Positions 20,797 to 30,473 of a stretch of 54,541 nucleotides of DNA are shown piece by piece. The notes beneath the pieces are model-generated. The model saw only the letters and a list, made by a program, of their open reading frames with translations, made no database searches and was not told where the DNA came from. The position numbers and the translations under genes were made by a program. Origin of the DNA: Bacteroidota bacterium (GTDB lineage Bacteria > Bacteroidota > Ignavibacteria > UBA10030 > BY39); assembly GCA_030682385.1 (NCBI GenBank), contig JAUXOG010000129.1:1-54541 (forward strand). Direction: 5' to 3'. Numbering within the stretch: the first letter of the stretch is position 1; each line of letters begins with the position of its first letter.

Positions 20797-23436
20797 ATGG
20801 ATAAGAACAAACTTATTCAAATACTGATTGGTTTTGTTTCTACCTTATTTTTAATTGGGATTATTTTTTTATTCCCCTCACTATTTGGCGATTTAGATGA
20901 AAATGTTTTGCATTCTAAATTTGCGTTACGGGGTGAAATAAAGATCGATACTTCAATAGTAATTCTATATTTAGACAACGACGATATAACCGCATTAGGC
21001 GGCTGGCCCCTTAAAAGAAATTATTACGCCCTTCTTATAAACGTTCTTAACGAATTGGGAGCAAGGGTAATCGGCTTCGGCATTGCTTTAACAGAGACCA
21101 ACCAAGAGCGTCCTGAATACGACGATTTAATTGCTAACGTAGTTCAGAAAAATAATAATGTTGTTTTATCCGGCTATTTTAAATCGATAAGTAACGAGGG
21201 ACCTAATTTAACTTCACGTTTGCCCGAAGGTGTTGGTTACCGATTGGATCAAAAAAATAAACTCTTATCGGGCGAAGAAATTAATTTACCCTTTGATAAA
21301 CTATTGACTTCAGCATACTCGGTTGGTCATGAAAATTTAACTGCCGATTCCAAAGTACCTTTGTTCATCACATCCGGGACTGGTTTGATGCCGGCTTTTT
21401 CGTTCGAAATTTTAAGACGGTTTCTTGATGCCGAGAAGAGCGACGTCGTAATTGGAAAATCGAAAGCAATTATTCAAACACCGGTTCGGAGTGTTGAAAT
21501 TCCGTTCAACGATGATGCAACGGTGAACATAAATTATCCGGGTGGAGTAAATTCGTTGCAAGCGATACCCGTCGTAGAATTTTTACAAGCCTATAATTTA
21601 AGCAAGCGTGGTGGAATTACAGATATTGATGTTAATAAAATTAAAAACAAACTCGTTTTAGTAGGTGTAATCGCACAGGGCAGAAGCAGCTTCTTGTCAA
21701 CTCCGTACTCGAAGCAATTCCCGGCATTGGGAGTTCACGCTGCAATTATCCATAATGCACTTCATAATAATTTCGTAGCGGAACTTCCAAAAATTTTTGA
21801 ATATTTAATTCTGTTGTTAATCGGAACTGCCGCGAGTGTTTTAATTTTTCGTAAGAACGAACTCATAAGCTTGCTTATTTTAGGAGGGATAATTTTATTT
21901 TACACTGTGTTGTCGTATCTCTGTTTTTTAATTTTCAATCTTGATGTGCCGATAACCGGGTTTTTATTTCTTGCATTATTTTTACCTTTCGGTTTATTAG
22001 TTTACAAACATAGAATTGTAAAGCGAACGATGTATCACCTTGAATCGGAGAAGGATGCGATTGCAAAAAAATTGCGACAACGTGAAGAGCGGCTACTGCG
22101 ACTCGAAAACGAACTAAAAGAAGCAGAACTTAAGCAAGCTACAGATAAGACTACTATCCTGTTAGAGAAGATTAATAAGTACAGAAACGAACTCAAAACT
22201 CTAAAAGAAAAAGCATCCGACCTGCACATAAACATTGAAGAAGGGGCTGAGAAAGTTGAGCCGCAAAACTTTGAGGGAATAATTTATCATCCGCAAGGAC
22301 CGATGCAGCCCATAATTGAATTTGTGAAGAAGATTGCCGACAACGATGCAGCAGTATTGATATTAGGCGAAAGCGGAACCGGAAAAGAATTAATTGCGAA
22401 AGCAATTCATAAAACAAGTAAAAGATCGAACAATCCTTTTATTGCGGTCAACTGTGGTGCGCTCAGCGAAACTTTGTTAGAGAGCGAATTATTCGGGCAC
22501 GAGAAGGGCGCATTCACGGGCGCTGTTAAAGAAAAGCCGGGTAGGTTCGAGTTAGCCGACGGCGGAACAATTTTTTTAGATGAAGTTGCCGAAACGAGCG
22601 AGGCGTTTCAAGTTAAACTACTTCGTGTGTTGCAAGAAGGTGAATTTGAAAGAGTAGGCGGAATAGAAACCCGGAAAGTGAATGTGCGGGTTATTGCTGC
22701 TACAAATCGGGATTTACTTTCAGATAATTCAGCTAAAAAATTCCGACAGGATTTGTATTACCGGCTTAGCGTGTTCGTTGTTACTTTGCCACCGCTGCGC
22801 CAACGAAAATCGGATATCCCGATTCTTGCAGAATACTATGTCAACCTTGAATATCGAGGCATGAAAATAAGTCCCAATATCCTTGAAGTGTTTATGAAGT
22901 ATGATTGGCCCGGTAATATTCGCGAAATGCACAGCGCCATAAAGCGATCTGTTATTCTTGCCAAATCGGAGAACAAGGATATAATCAGTTTAAGCGATTT
23001 GCCACCGGAGATGGAAAATTTGAGACAAGAAAATATTGATATTGTAGATCGAATTATTGAATCGCTCCGTGATAAAAATTTTTCACGCAGTTCAATTTCG
23101 GAAACTGCAAAAGAGTTAGGTGGATTTAACAGGGGAACTGTTGCAGAATATTTTCGAGGTTTTTGTTTTCAAAAAATTGTTGAAAAAGATTTTAATTGGG
23201 ACGAAACAATTACAGCTATCTCCGAAACTGATAACGCCGAGGTTCGGAAAAAAGTGGTAAATAAATTGAACGAGTATCTTACAAATGCTTTGGAGTTGGT
23301 AGAAAAAAACAAGGATACTGAAGAAAACATAATCCGGAGTAAACCAAAGTTTAAAAATCTTCCACAAAAATATCATATTTATCTTGAAAAAATTATTGAA
23401 CGATATACAAAAGGCGAATTCGAAATCCCTCAATAG
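20797..23436 (+). CDS. Membrane-bound sigma-54 activator with CHASE2 sensor domain
   Basis: An 879-aa regulator. Order: transmembrane helix (about 5-30); extracytoplasmic CHASE2 domain (about 31-335; [20 protein letters not shown]); three transmembrane helices (about 340-415); coiled coil (about 420-485); AAA+ domain with Walker A GESGTGKE (524-531), sigma-54 contact loop GAFTGA (571-576) and Walker B FLDE (Asp595-Glu596); HTH near 766-786 ([20 protein letters not shown]); and an unusual ~90-residue C-terminal extension. It has no receiver domain, so it likely senses an envelope signal directly and opens sigma-54 promoters. ATG 20797 is chosen over upstream in-frame codons that overlap the EnvC-like gene. 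A sigma-54-type promoter lies 120 bp after its stop. Confidence 0.9.
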   Translation: MDKNKLIQILIGFVSTLFLIGIIFLFPSLFGDLDENVLHSKFALRGEIKIDTSIVILYLDNDDITALGGWPLKRNYYALLINVLNELGARVIGFGIALTETNQERPEYDDLIANVVQKNNNVVLSGYFKSISNEGPNLTSRLPEGVGYRLDQKNKLLSGEEINLPFDKLLTSAYSVGHENLTADSKVPLFITSGTGLMPAFSFEILRRFLDAEKSDVVIGKSKAIIQTPVRSVEIPFNDDATVNINYPGGVNSLQAIPVVEFLQAYNLSKRGGITDIDVNKIKNKLVLVGVIAQGRSSFLSTPYSKQFPALGVHAAIIHNALHNNFVAELPKIFEYLILLLIGTAASVLIFRKNELISLLILGGIILFYTVLSYLCFLIFNLDVPITGFLFLALFLPFGLLVYKHRIVKRTMYHLESEKDAIAKKLRQREERLLRLENELKEAELKQATDKTTILLEKINKYRNELKTLKEKASDLHINIEEGAEKVEPQNFEGIIYHPQGPMQPIIEFVKKIADNDAAVLILGESGTGKELIAKAIHKTSKRSNNPFIAVNCGALSETLLESELFGHEKGAFTGAVKEKPGRFELADGGTIFLDEVAETSEAFQVKLLRVLQEGEFERVGGIETRKVNVRVIAATNRDLLSDNSAKKFRQDLYYRLSVFVVTLPPLRQRKSDIPILAEYYVNLEYRGMKISPNILEVFMKYDWPGNIREMHSAIKRSVILAKSENKDIISLSDLPPEMENLRQENIDIVDRIIESLRDKNFSRSSISETAKELGGFNRGTVAEYFRGFCFQKIVEKDFNWDETITAISETDNAEVRKKVVNKLNEYLTNALELVEKNKDTEENIIRSKPKFKNLPQKYHIYLEKIIERYTKGEFEIPQ

Positions 23437-23449
23437 CTGCTGGAAATTA

Positions 23450-23481
23450 CAATTCCCGCACTTCGACTGCAATTTCCCGCA
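23450..23481 (+). promoter_or_regulatory. Paired repeats, candidate activator binding site
   Basis: Two near-identical direct repeats, CAATTCCCGCA (23450-23460) and CAATTTCCCGCA (23470-23481), lie two helical turns apart and about 75-105 bp upstream of the -24 element. The first overlaps an imperfect palindrome (GGAAATT-AC-AATTCCC). Position and spacing are those of upstream activating sequences for sigma-54 activators. Assignment to the adjacent CHASE2 regulator is inference. Confidence 0.5.
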
Positions 23482-23555
23482 TTTAAATTTCGGTTCTTCT
23501 CCTAAAATTTTAATGAGGAGTGAAGAAACTCTTCAAAAATCGCTATTTCAATATG

Positions 23556-23572
23556 TTGGCACGGGCTTTGGA
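23556..23572 (+). promoter_or_regulatory. Sigma-54 (-24/-12) promoter
   Basis: TTGGCACGGGCTTTGGA matches the sigma-54 consensus (YTGGCACGRNNNTTGCW) at every defined position except the C of the -12 GC, which is G here. It lies between the stop of the sigma-54 activator gene and the first codon of the lipoprotein at 23627. Transcription would begin near 23584. Same-strand TTGGCAC sequences noticed elsewhere lie inside genes and lack a -12 element. Confidence 0.65.
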
Positions 23573-23626
23573 CTATTCGATTGCAAGATGAAAACATTTA
23601 ATTCAAATAACATTAACAAAAAATGT

Positions 23627-24598
23627 ATGCGTAAAGTTAATTTAGTTTTCTTATTTGCAATAATACTGTCTGCAATTTTTATTATAGGTTGCGATAAAAG
23701 CACGATAGTCGATCCAAAATCAACTGATGACGATTATCTCAAACAGCAATCACTAAATGCTGAAGAGTTAGCAGGTTTTATAGCTTCAGAAGATATTTCA
23801 ATCGATGATGGTGCAGAAAGAGATATGAGCTACGACGATTTCGGCATGATGAAAACAACCTACCCAATAACTCCTCTCAAATGGGGACGCAAGGTAGATA
23901 AAGTTACAAAAACCCAAATCGTGAACCGGATAAACGACTCGATATCGGTTGTTACAATCATTAAAGATATTGAAGGAAAATTTATTATAAAAGCAGTTAA
24001 AGATTCCGGTGATGTAGTTGATACTATCAAAGTAGTCAAACCTTTCACCAGTAAAATAATTCGTAAAGTTCGTTTCCTTCGTGTCAATAACGATCGTGAT
24101 GTGCGAAAAAATTGGAGACCCATAGAGATTACTTTAGTCGAAGGTAAAACCAGTGTAAAAGATTTCAGCATCGGCACATTAGAAGTGATGTCGTCTGTCG
24201 ATACTGCAACAATCACCGACCCATTAACTTATTGGGCTCGCTTGGCACCAGGACGTGGCGGTGTTGCTACTTTGCGACCCGGCGATTCTATTTTAGTTCG
24301 ATTGACTGTAACAAGTACAAATGCAAAACCTGAATTTGCAATGTTGCGTCACGGTATTGATAATGGAATGAGCCGTCATCGTGCACGATTCAGAATGGAG
24401 CTTGTTAGCGAAACCGGTTCCGACGGAAATTACACACGCATGTATGAGAAGAAAATTGTTGCGCGACTCCCGTTAGGATTAGCACTCGGACATTACAACG
24501 CCATCGTGGATGTAATGTCGTACGACTCTATTAACGATGATGTTGCACCATTTATGAATGCTTTTTGGGGAATGCCGTATCTCGTAAAACGATTTTAA
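23627..24598 (+). CDS. Lipoprotein of unknown function
   Basis: A 323-aa exported lipoprotein: signal MRKVNLVFLFAIILSAIF, lipobox IIGC. The ATG at 23627 gives the cleanest signal; an in-frame ATG at 23588 would add 13 residues. The mature part is acidic at first (residues about 20-75), then beta-rich, with LRPGDSILVRLTVTSTN suggesting an Ig-like domain. I recognise no family. It is the first gene after the sigma-54 promoter and probably heads an operon with the next lipoprotein, the barrel-transglutaminase protein and the FecR-like protein. Confidence 0.8.
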   Translation: MRKVNLVFLFAIILSAIFIIGCDKSTIVDPKSTDDDYLKQQSLNAEELAGFIASEDISIDDGAERDMSYDDFGMMKTTYPITPLKWGRKVDKVTKTQIVNRINDSISVVTIIKDIEGKFIIKAVKDSGDVVDTIKVVKPFTSKIIRKVRFLRVNNDRDVRKNWRPIEITLVEGKTSVKDFSIGTLEVMSSVDTATITDPLTYWARLAPGRGGVATLRPGDSILVRLTVTSTNAKPEFAMLRHGIDNGMSRHRARFRMELVSETGSDGNYTRMYEKKIVARLPLGLALGHYNAIVDVMSYDSINDDVAPFMNAFWGMPYLVKRF

Positions 24599-24620
24599 AT
24601 TCGATCCGTTGAACTCCTTA

Positions 24621-24651
24621 CCCGTCTCCGGCTGTCGAAGTTGGAGACGGG
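24621..24651 (+). terminator. Intergenic hairpin, terminator or attenuator
   Basis: Perfect 9-bp stem CCCGTCTCC (24621-24629) with GGAGACGGG (24643-24651), followed by ATATTTTAAAATG. It ends 10 nt before the ATG of the next gene. The short T stretch suggests partial termination or mRNA stabilisation between the two lipoprotein genes. Confidence 0.6.
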
Positions 24652-24661
24652 ATATTTTAAA

Positions 24662-25552
24662 ATGAAAAAAATGAATAATAAAATATTTTTACTAATAATT
24701 ATCGCCTTCGTTTTAGGTTGTCAGAAACCGGGACCCGTCGAATTAATTGACGATAAAGACGATTCTAAATTAATCGATATTAAATCGACCGGTTCTGTTT
24801 CAGATACACTCTATGCAGTATCGGTTGGTGATACGAGTGGAAATTTTGGTCCTCAGAACTCACGATACTATGCAAAATTGATTTACCAAAGTATCCGTTT
24901 CGAGCGGTTGTCGAGAAAAGACAGTTTAATAAATGCTGAAGCAATATTTTTTGATAAAGACAACTCGATTAAGCATAACGATCGTATAGTTGCATTTCCG
25001 TCGTTCGATGTTGGTGCGTTAAAAATTAATGAAGATGTTTTGAACAAAATTCCACGCCGGATGATGCTTCCGATGCGAGGCGATACTTTAATAGGTTACA
25101 GATATCAACTCCGAAAAAACTACGAACTTACTACAGCTAACAAATGGACAGCAACAGGCAGCGGCTCAATTGACGCATTCGATATTTCAATCTCATCGCC
25201 GCCGACAATTAGAGTTTTAAATCTGCCTCCCCGATTTATCAACGTATCGGAACCGCTAAATATTAAGTGGGATTGTGCAAATCCGATTATTAATATTTTT
25301 ATAAGCGGTGAGGCGGGCGATTTGTTGACCCGAAGGTTAGTTCCTGTTATGCACCTGCAAATCAGGAATAAAAAAGGGGAAGTAACTATACCTGTAAAAA
25401 TTCTTGAACTGATACCAATTAAAAAGTTTTCCCGGTTCGTATTTTCATTTGTTTCAGAATCCTCAGGAACTGTGCGCATCTCAGGTTATCCCGAGGACGT
25501 TTTGGTTCATTCATCTTCTGTCCATAGCATTTTCTTAAGTGTCCGGCCGTAG
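24662..25552 (+). CDS. Lipoprotein of unknown function
   Basis: A 296-aa lipoprotein: signal MKKMNNKIFLLIIIAFV, lipobox LGC followed by QKPG. The mature chain is beta-rich; residues about 190-290 (PPRFINVSEPLNIKWDC onwards) look like an Ig-like sandwich. ATG 24662 follows a strong hairpin, and six nucleotides separate the stop from the barrel-transglutaminase gene, so the two are probably translated from one message. No family recognised. Confidence 0.78.
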   Translation: MKKMNNKIFLLIIIAFVLGCQKPGPVELIDDKDDSKLIDIKSTGSVSDTLYAVSVGDTSGNFGPQNSRYYAKLIYQSIRFERLSRKDSLINAEAIFFDKDNSIKHNDRIVAFPSFDVGALKINEDVLNKIPRRMMLPMRGDTLIGYRYQLRKNYELTTANKWTATGSGSIDAFDISISSPPTIRVLNLPPRFINVSEPLNIKWDCANPIINIFISGEAGDLLTRRLVPVMHLQIRNKKGEVTIPVKILELIPIKKFSRFVFSFVSESSGTVRISGYPEDVLVHSSSVHSIFLSVRP

Positions 25553-25558
25553 ATCAGA

Positions 25559-27583
25559 ATGCGAGTAAAATTTTATTATGAAATAATTTTCTTTATTGTC
25601 GTTATGATTTTGTTTCCCAACATAATGTTTGCACAATATCTGAGTTCTTCACGGGGTGTCGGTGTTGCGGCATTCACAGCATTATCCTCCGATGTCAGTT
25701 CCATAGATTGGAATCCGGGAGGATTAACGAACATACGTGAGTGGGAATTAAATTTTTCGAATTTTAAAAGTACATCAATTGCGAAATCCGGTTTTATTTT
25801 TCAAAGTTTCGGAATCGGGAAAAAGTTTTTTGAAAAGCATGCTGCTGCAATTCGTTATTCACCCGGTTCAAATTTGGAGTTTATTTTGCCCGCCGCTTTC
25901 AGCGTTTACGATACAGCCGGAAATATCATCGTTACAAAATTCGATAAAAGAATTTCTTTCACACAAAATTATTCGGTTGGATATGCTTACAATATTATAG
26001 ACGAATTATCATTCGGTTTTTCAGCGCGGTTGTTTGATAGCAAGGTTTCCGATACTAAGTATTTTATTGATACGAACAACGTCATCCAATCACAAGTATC
26101 AGATCACTCGGCAAGTTCGTGGGCTATTGATTTCGGAACTCAGTACAAAATAAACGACGAATGGTATTTTGGTTTGGTGTTTAAAAACCTTTTCAAAATA
26201 AATGAGGAGGAATTTACTGAAGCGATGCGGAACTACCAATTAAATTTAACTAAATCGGTTTGCTTAGGTGTGGCATATTCTTTTTCAGATAAAATCATTA
26301 CAAGTTTTGATATAGACACAAAAAATAAACTGCGGCTTGGTGCCGAATTCCCGGCTTTCGATTTTCTGCGGGTTCGAGGCGGAGTCTATACAACCGACTT
26401 TCCAAAATTTTCTCCCGAAGCTGCATCCATAGGATTCAGTATAAACTATCACCCTGTTCAGTTAAGTTTAAGTTACCTGAGGTTTTTCGAACAAACAAAC
26501 CGCCGCGGTTTTTCGAACATAGATATTTTAAATAAGTCGGGTTATGCAGATATAGATTATACACCCTTTACTACCGATCGGCTCTCGTTGTCGGTAAGCG
26601 TAAATTTAGGCAGGACAAAGGACGTTCTTGCTCGAATCGAGTTTGTTGAAATGCTAAGCGAGGTCTTCCCCGCATCATATCAAACATACGCATTCCGTCC
26701 GATTGGCAAAGCGAGAGTCCGGAATGTTTCATCAAAACCGATTGAAGCAAAAGTAAGTTTTTTTGTGGATGATTTTATGAATGCACCAACCGAAACAAAA
26801 CCGTTCCGTATAAATCCTAACGAGACAGTCGAGGTTCCGTTCCTTGCCGTTTTTAACAGTGCAATAAACGCAGTAAAAAAGTTTTCGATTTACGATGGAA
26901 CTGTTTATGTTCACGCTGAACCTGCTGCCGATTACGACGACCGTTATCAAACTCGAGTATTAGTCCGCGGCAAGAATGATTGGAACGGCGATGTGATGTT
27001 GCTGCGATACTTTATCACCCCCAACGATCCTGACATAATAAAGTTTAGCAGAAAAGTTTTGGATAAAGAGAAATCAGAGAATGATAATGGGTTGTTACTA
27101 AAATTCAAACACGCAACGATTCTATTCAACGAGTTATCGAAGCACGTTCAATATATTAACGATCCCAAACAGAGCGCCGATTTTGTTCAATATCCTGCCG
27201 AAACTATCAGTTTACGTGGCGGCGACTGCGACGATTTAACTGTTTGCTATGCGGCGCTGCTTGGCAGTATCGGTATTTCATCGGCACTCGTTGATGTAAT
27301 CCCGCCCGATGATCCGAAAAATTCACATATATATCTGATGTTCGATACTGAAATAGAAGCACCGGATGCAAACTTGATCAGTGAGAATTCTAAACGTTTC
27401 GTAATCCGGAAAAACGAAAAAGGAATCGAAACAGTGTGGCTTCCGGTTGAAACGACAGTTCTTTCAAAAGGTTTTACCGAAGCATGGAATACAGGAGCTT
27501 CAAACTATTTTCAAGATGTAATTATTAATAACGGCATCGGCAAAGGCTGGGTTCGTGTTGTCGATCTGCCAACAAGTTTTTGA
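25559..27583 (+). CDS. Outer-membrane barrel protein fused to transglutaminase-like domain
   Basis: A 674-aa exported protein. After a signal peptide (about 1-25, ending MFAQ) residues about 26-350 read as a PorV/FadL-like outer-membrane barrel: SSSRGVGVAAFTALSSDVSS, WNPGGL, then alternating strands with aromatic ends. Residues about 355-450 form an Ig-like segment (GKARVRNVSSKPIEAKVSFF). Residues about 490-670 are transglutaminase-like: GGDCDDLTVCYAALLGSIGI supplies Cys557, and NSHIYLMFD the likely His. The fold suggests a papain-like protease or acyltransferase on the cell surface or periplasmic face. The fusion is uncommon to my knowledge. Membrane side and substrate cannot be read from sequence. 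Confidence 0.75.
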   Translation: MRVKFYYEIIFFIVVMILFPNIMFAQYLSSSRGVGVAAFTALSSDVSSIDWNPGGLTNIREWELNFSNFKSTSIAKSGFIFQSFGIGKKFFEKHAAAIRYSPGSNLEFILPAAFSVYDTAGNIIVTKFDKRISFTQNYSVGYAYNIIDELSFGFSARLFDSKVSDTKYFIDTNNVIQSQVSDHSASSWAIDFGTQYKINDEWYFGLVFKNLFKINEEEFTEAMRNYQLNLTKSVCLGVAYSFSDKIITSFDIDTKNKLRLGAEFPAFDFLRVRGGVYTTDFPKFSPEAASIGFSINYHPVQLSLSYLRFFEQTNRRGFSNIDILNKSGYADIDYTPFTTDRLSLSVSVNLGRTKDVLARIEFVEMLSEVFPASYQTYAFRPIGKARVRNVSSKPIEAKVSFFVDDFMNAPTETKPFRINPNETVEVPFLAVFNSAINAVKKFSIYDGTVYVHAEPAADYDDRYQTRVLVRGKNDWNGDVMLLRYFITPNDPDIIKFSRKVLDKEKSENDNGLLLKFKHATILFNELSKHVQYINDPKQSADFVQYPAETISLRGGDCDDLTVCYAALLGSIGISSALVDVIPPDDPKNSHIYLMFDTEIEAPDANLISENSKRFVIRKNEKGIETVWLPVETTVLSKGFTEAWNTGASNYFQDVIINNGIGKGWVRVVDLPTSF

Positions 27584-27598
27584 TAAGGAGCTTTTTAT

Positions 27599-28315
27599 AT
27601 GAAAAAAATAATTTTGGTTGTAGCATTAATACTCGGATTTGCAATAAATATTTTTGCTGATATAAAATTGTTATCGACGAAGGGTGATGTTAAAATTCGC
27701 CGCGGTGTTAGTGAACAATGGCAGCAAATCAAAGCGGGCGAGATATTAAATTATGACGATGCCATTTTTATCGGCACTAAATCCACGGCAACGGTTTCTA
27801 TAAATGGGCAGAAAAAAATTGCTCTTCCCGAAAAAACGATAGTCGAGATTTCTGATTTGCGGTTCCTTACGAAAGAGGAATTACTATTAAAATTAGCAAT
27901 GGACAGGATAATTGCCGTTCCGCAGCAGGATCGAAGGGACGAGTTGATGCCGGCTCAAACTACTGTAATTCACGGAGAGAAAAAATCGGAAACATTAGCC
28001 GCAGTGAAGCCAACAGTTGAGAATGCTTTGAAAATGTTGAACGGTGCGAAGTTACTTTTCGACAATAAATTTTATGGAACCTGCGCCTTGCGGGTGCGTG
28101 AAGTTTTGAGGATTCATCCGACGATCGAAACCGGCATCGAGTATAAATTACTGACTGCAAACTCGTTGGAAAAAGCTGAACTTTACGATGAAGCATTGAG
28201 CGAGTACACAGCGATATTAAACGATGCGAAGATTGATTCTCTACGAGACCGTAGGTCGGATAGAAATATCATTGAGAAGAAAATTGAAGTTTTAAAAAAG
28301 AAAAATCAACAATAA
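27599..28315 (+). CDS. FecR-like secreted protein with C-terminal helical repeats
   Basis: A 238-aa exported protein: signal MKKIILVVALILGFAINIFA. The N-terminal half (LLSTKGDVKIRRGVSEQWQ, GEILNYDDAIFIGTKSTATV, PEKTIVEIS) matches the FecR-type beta domain. After a linker, residues about 145-238 are TPR-like helices (ALKMLNGAKLLFDNKFYGTC). It follows the barrel-transglutaminase gene by 15 nt. FecR domains often accompany CHASE2 proteins in other bacteria (from memory), so it may report envelope state to the CHASE2 regulator upstream. Confidence 0.72.
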   Translation: MKKIILVVALILGFAINIFADIKLLSTKGDVKIRRGVSEQWQQIKAGEILNYDDAIFIGTKSTATVSINGQKKIALPEKTIVEISDLRFLTKEELLLKLAMDRIIAVPQQDRRDELMPAQTTVIHGEKKSETLAAVKPTVENALKMLNGAKLLFDNKFYGTCALRVREVLRIHPTIETGIEYKLLTANSLEKAELYDEALSEYTAILNDAKIDSLRDRRSDRNIIEKKIEVLKKKNQQ

Positions 28316-28382
28316 TGTTCGTACTATTAATCATTAAACAATAAACAATTAACAATTAACAATAAACTATAGGAGGTTCAAA

Positions 28383-30338
28383 ATGTTTAAACTAACTACA
28401 TCTTTTATATTAATATTATTAGCAGTTACTTTTGTTTGGGCGCAGGGAGTTCCACCTGCACCAACAAATTTAACTGCAACAGATACCTTGATGGGCGCAA
28501 ATCTGGAATGGAATTCATCTGCTGGTGCATTTGCTTACAGAGTGTACAAAGCTGTTGATGGTTCTCCATTCATGCAGATTGCTCAGGTTGGTAGAAACCA
28601 CTTTACAGATCCAATGGTTTTTTCAGGTTTTGTGTATCGTTACTTTGTAACTGCCTTCAATCATGTTGGTGAAAGTTTACCAAGCAATGAAGTCGTGTTT
28701 ACATTAGGAGGTTCACCACCAACTCGACCACATGGGATTATCGCTGGGACAGTGGTAAACGACAGTACAGGTAACCCTGTTCCGGGCGTGCGAATCAGAT
28801 TCTTCAAGACAAATGGATTCATGTATTTCCGTGAAGCTCGTACCGATAGTTTGGGCAATTATTCTGCTCGTCTTGATACCGGTGCCTATTTTGTTTTTGC
28901 ATCGAAGTGGACATACATTCCCGAGTGGTTCGATAATTCATTAACTCGACAAGGTGCTGAACTCGTGGCTGTAACCGAAGGAAATACAAGTTATGCCAAT
29001 TTCGGTTTAACACAAGTTCCACCGCCGCCGCCGCCGCTATTGGTAACTGTCAGCGGGAATGTTACAGATAGTGCAACGGGCGCTCCAATTAGTGGTGCAT
29101 TTGTGGTTATTATGCGTACCAACCGGCAAGTGAACATAATGAATAACTATGAAGGAACCATTTTGGGCAACAGAGATGAAACTTTCTTCCTCCCCGGTTT
29201 TGGGACACTGCTTGGTGTAATGCGTGTTGCCCGAACCGACAGCAATGGAAATTATGATTTCAAAGTTCCTAACAACCAAACATACATAATGCTTGCTTAT
29301 AAGCATGGTTATTTGCCCGAATTTTATAACAATAAAACGAATCCATTCGATGCTGACCGCTTGTTAATAACAAGTGATATAAGCGGAATTAATTTCGATC
29401 TGGTTATTAATCCGAATGTTCAGAATAGTTTAGCCGGACAGGTAAAAGATGCTGATGATAATGGTGTAATATCGAAGGTCGTATTATTCAAGAAAACACC
29501 ACGCGGATTGTTCCCTGTTCGATGTGCAATAACTGATTCAGTTGGAAACTATTTCTTCAATTATCTATATTCTGGATACTACTATGCTAAAGCAGTTCCG
29601 TTTGCTAATTATGCACCGGCGTGGTACGATATAGATAGCTGCGGAATCATTCGCTGGGCTAATGCCGACAGCTTCTTCGTCGAAGGAAATCTGACCGGGA
29701 TCGATATATGCGTAAATCCAATTATACCGGGTGGATTTGCAAGCATTGCTGGTACTGTCAGAGAAACAGGATCGACCGCTGTGCAAGGAGTTACTGTTTA
29801 TGCAGTATCACCGCAAACAAATTCCATTATAAACTACGATATTACTGAAAACGATGGAACATTTGAGATTCAAAACTTGGCACCGGGCTCTTATAAGATT
29901 GTTGTTGATAAGGAAGGATACAGCAGCTCGTCTGAGCCAGTGTATTCGGTTAGTGAAGAAAATAACTACACAGTGAACAATGCAGAGTTCAGTATAACCA
30001 ATATTACTCTCGGTGCTGGTGGCGATAATAATATTGTTCCGAGTAGCTATTCGTTGAAACAGAATTATCCGAATCCCTTTAACCCGTCAACCGAGATTCA
30101 ATTTGGTTTACCACTCGCAAGTAGCGTAAATATTTCGGTGTACAATATTCTGGGTCAGCAGGTAGCAATCCTCTTCACTGGCGAACTGAATGCAGGCAAT
30201 CATTCTGTTATTTGGAATGGCACTGATGCAATTGGTAAGAGCGTTAGCAGCGGAATTTATTTCTATAAAATAACCGCTAACTCACTTAACGGAGCTAACC
30301 AATTTATAAATGTTCGCAAGATGATGTTGATTAAGTAA
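28383..30338 (+). CDS. Secreted Fn3/carboxypeptidase-regulatory-like protein, type IX sorting domain
   Basis: A 651-aa secreted protein with signal peptide (MFKLTTSFILILLAVTFVWA). A fibronectin type III domain (about 22-108: PAPTNLTATDTLMGANLEW) is followed by four carboxypeptidase-regulatory-like beta domains (from about 118, 222, 350 and 455; each with a GxVxD or GTVxE start and a DSxGNY turn). The C-terminal sorting domain begins YSLKQNYPNPFNPSTEIQF (about 563) and ends MMLIK. An AGGAGG site precedes the ATG. Probably a surface protein; ligand unknown. A strong terminator follows. Confidence 0.85.
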   Translation: MFKLTTSFILILLAVTFVWAQGVPPAPTNLTATDTLMGANLEWNSSAGAFAYRVYKAVDGSPFMQIAQVGRNHFTDPMVFSGFVYRYFVTAFNHVGESLPSNEVVFTLGGSPPTRPHGIIAGTVVNDSTGNPVPGVRIRFFKTNGFMYFREARTDSLGNYSARLDTGAYFVFASKWTYIPEWFDNSLTRQGAELVAVTEGNTSYANFGLTQVPPPPPPLLVTVSGNVTDSATGAPISGAFVVIMRTNRQVNIMNNYEGTILGNRDETFFLPGFGTLLGVMRVARTDSNGNYDFKVPNNQTYIMLAYKHGYLPEFYNNKTNPFDADRLLITSDISGINFDLVINPNVQNSLAGQVKDADDNGVISKVVLFKKTPRGLFPVRCAITDSVGNYFFNYLYSGYYYAKAVPFANYAPAWYDIDSCGIIRWANADSFFVEGNLTGIDICVNPIIPGGFASIAGTVRETGSTAVQGVTVYAVSPQTNSIINYDITENDGTFEIQNLAPGSYKIVVDKEGYSSSSEPVYSVSEENNYTVNNAEFSITNITLGAGGDNNIVPSSYSLKQNYPNPFNPSTEIQFGLPLASSVNISVYNILGQQVAILFTGELNAGNHSVIWNGTDAIGKSVSSGIYFYKITANSLNGANQFINVRKMMLIK

Positions 30339-30399
30339 GCCCAGAGAGAACTCTGACGTTTTACCGAGTTTTCATCTTTCCATTGGTGGATTAGTGGCT

Positions 30400-30438
30400 G
30401 AAAGCCGACTCTGTATTTTCGGGGTCGGCTTTCATTTT
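30400..30438 (+). terminator. Rho-independent terminator after the Fn3 protein
   Basis: Stem GAAAGCCGAC (30400-30409) with GTCGGCTTTC (30424-30433), 10 perfect pairs with a 14-nt loop, followed by ATTTT. Confidence 0.8.
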
Positions 30439-30473
30439 AAAATTAAATTTGCTAAATTTAATGTGTGATAAAA

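Noticed and set aside
24242-24248. Further TTGGCAC matches (also at 29877 and 35578) as sigma-54 promoters
   Set aside because: They lie inside genes and lack a TTGC-like -12 element at the correct spacing.
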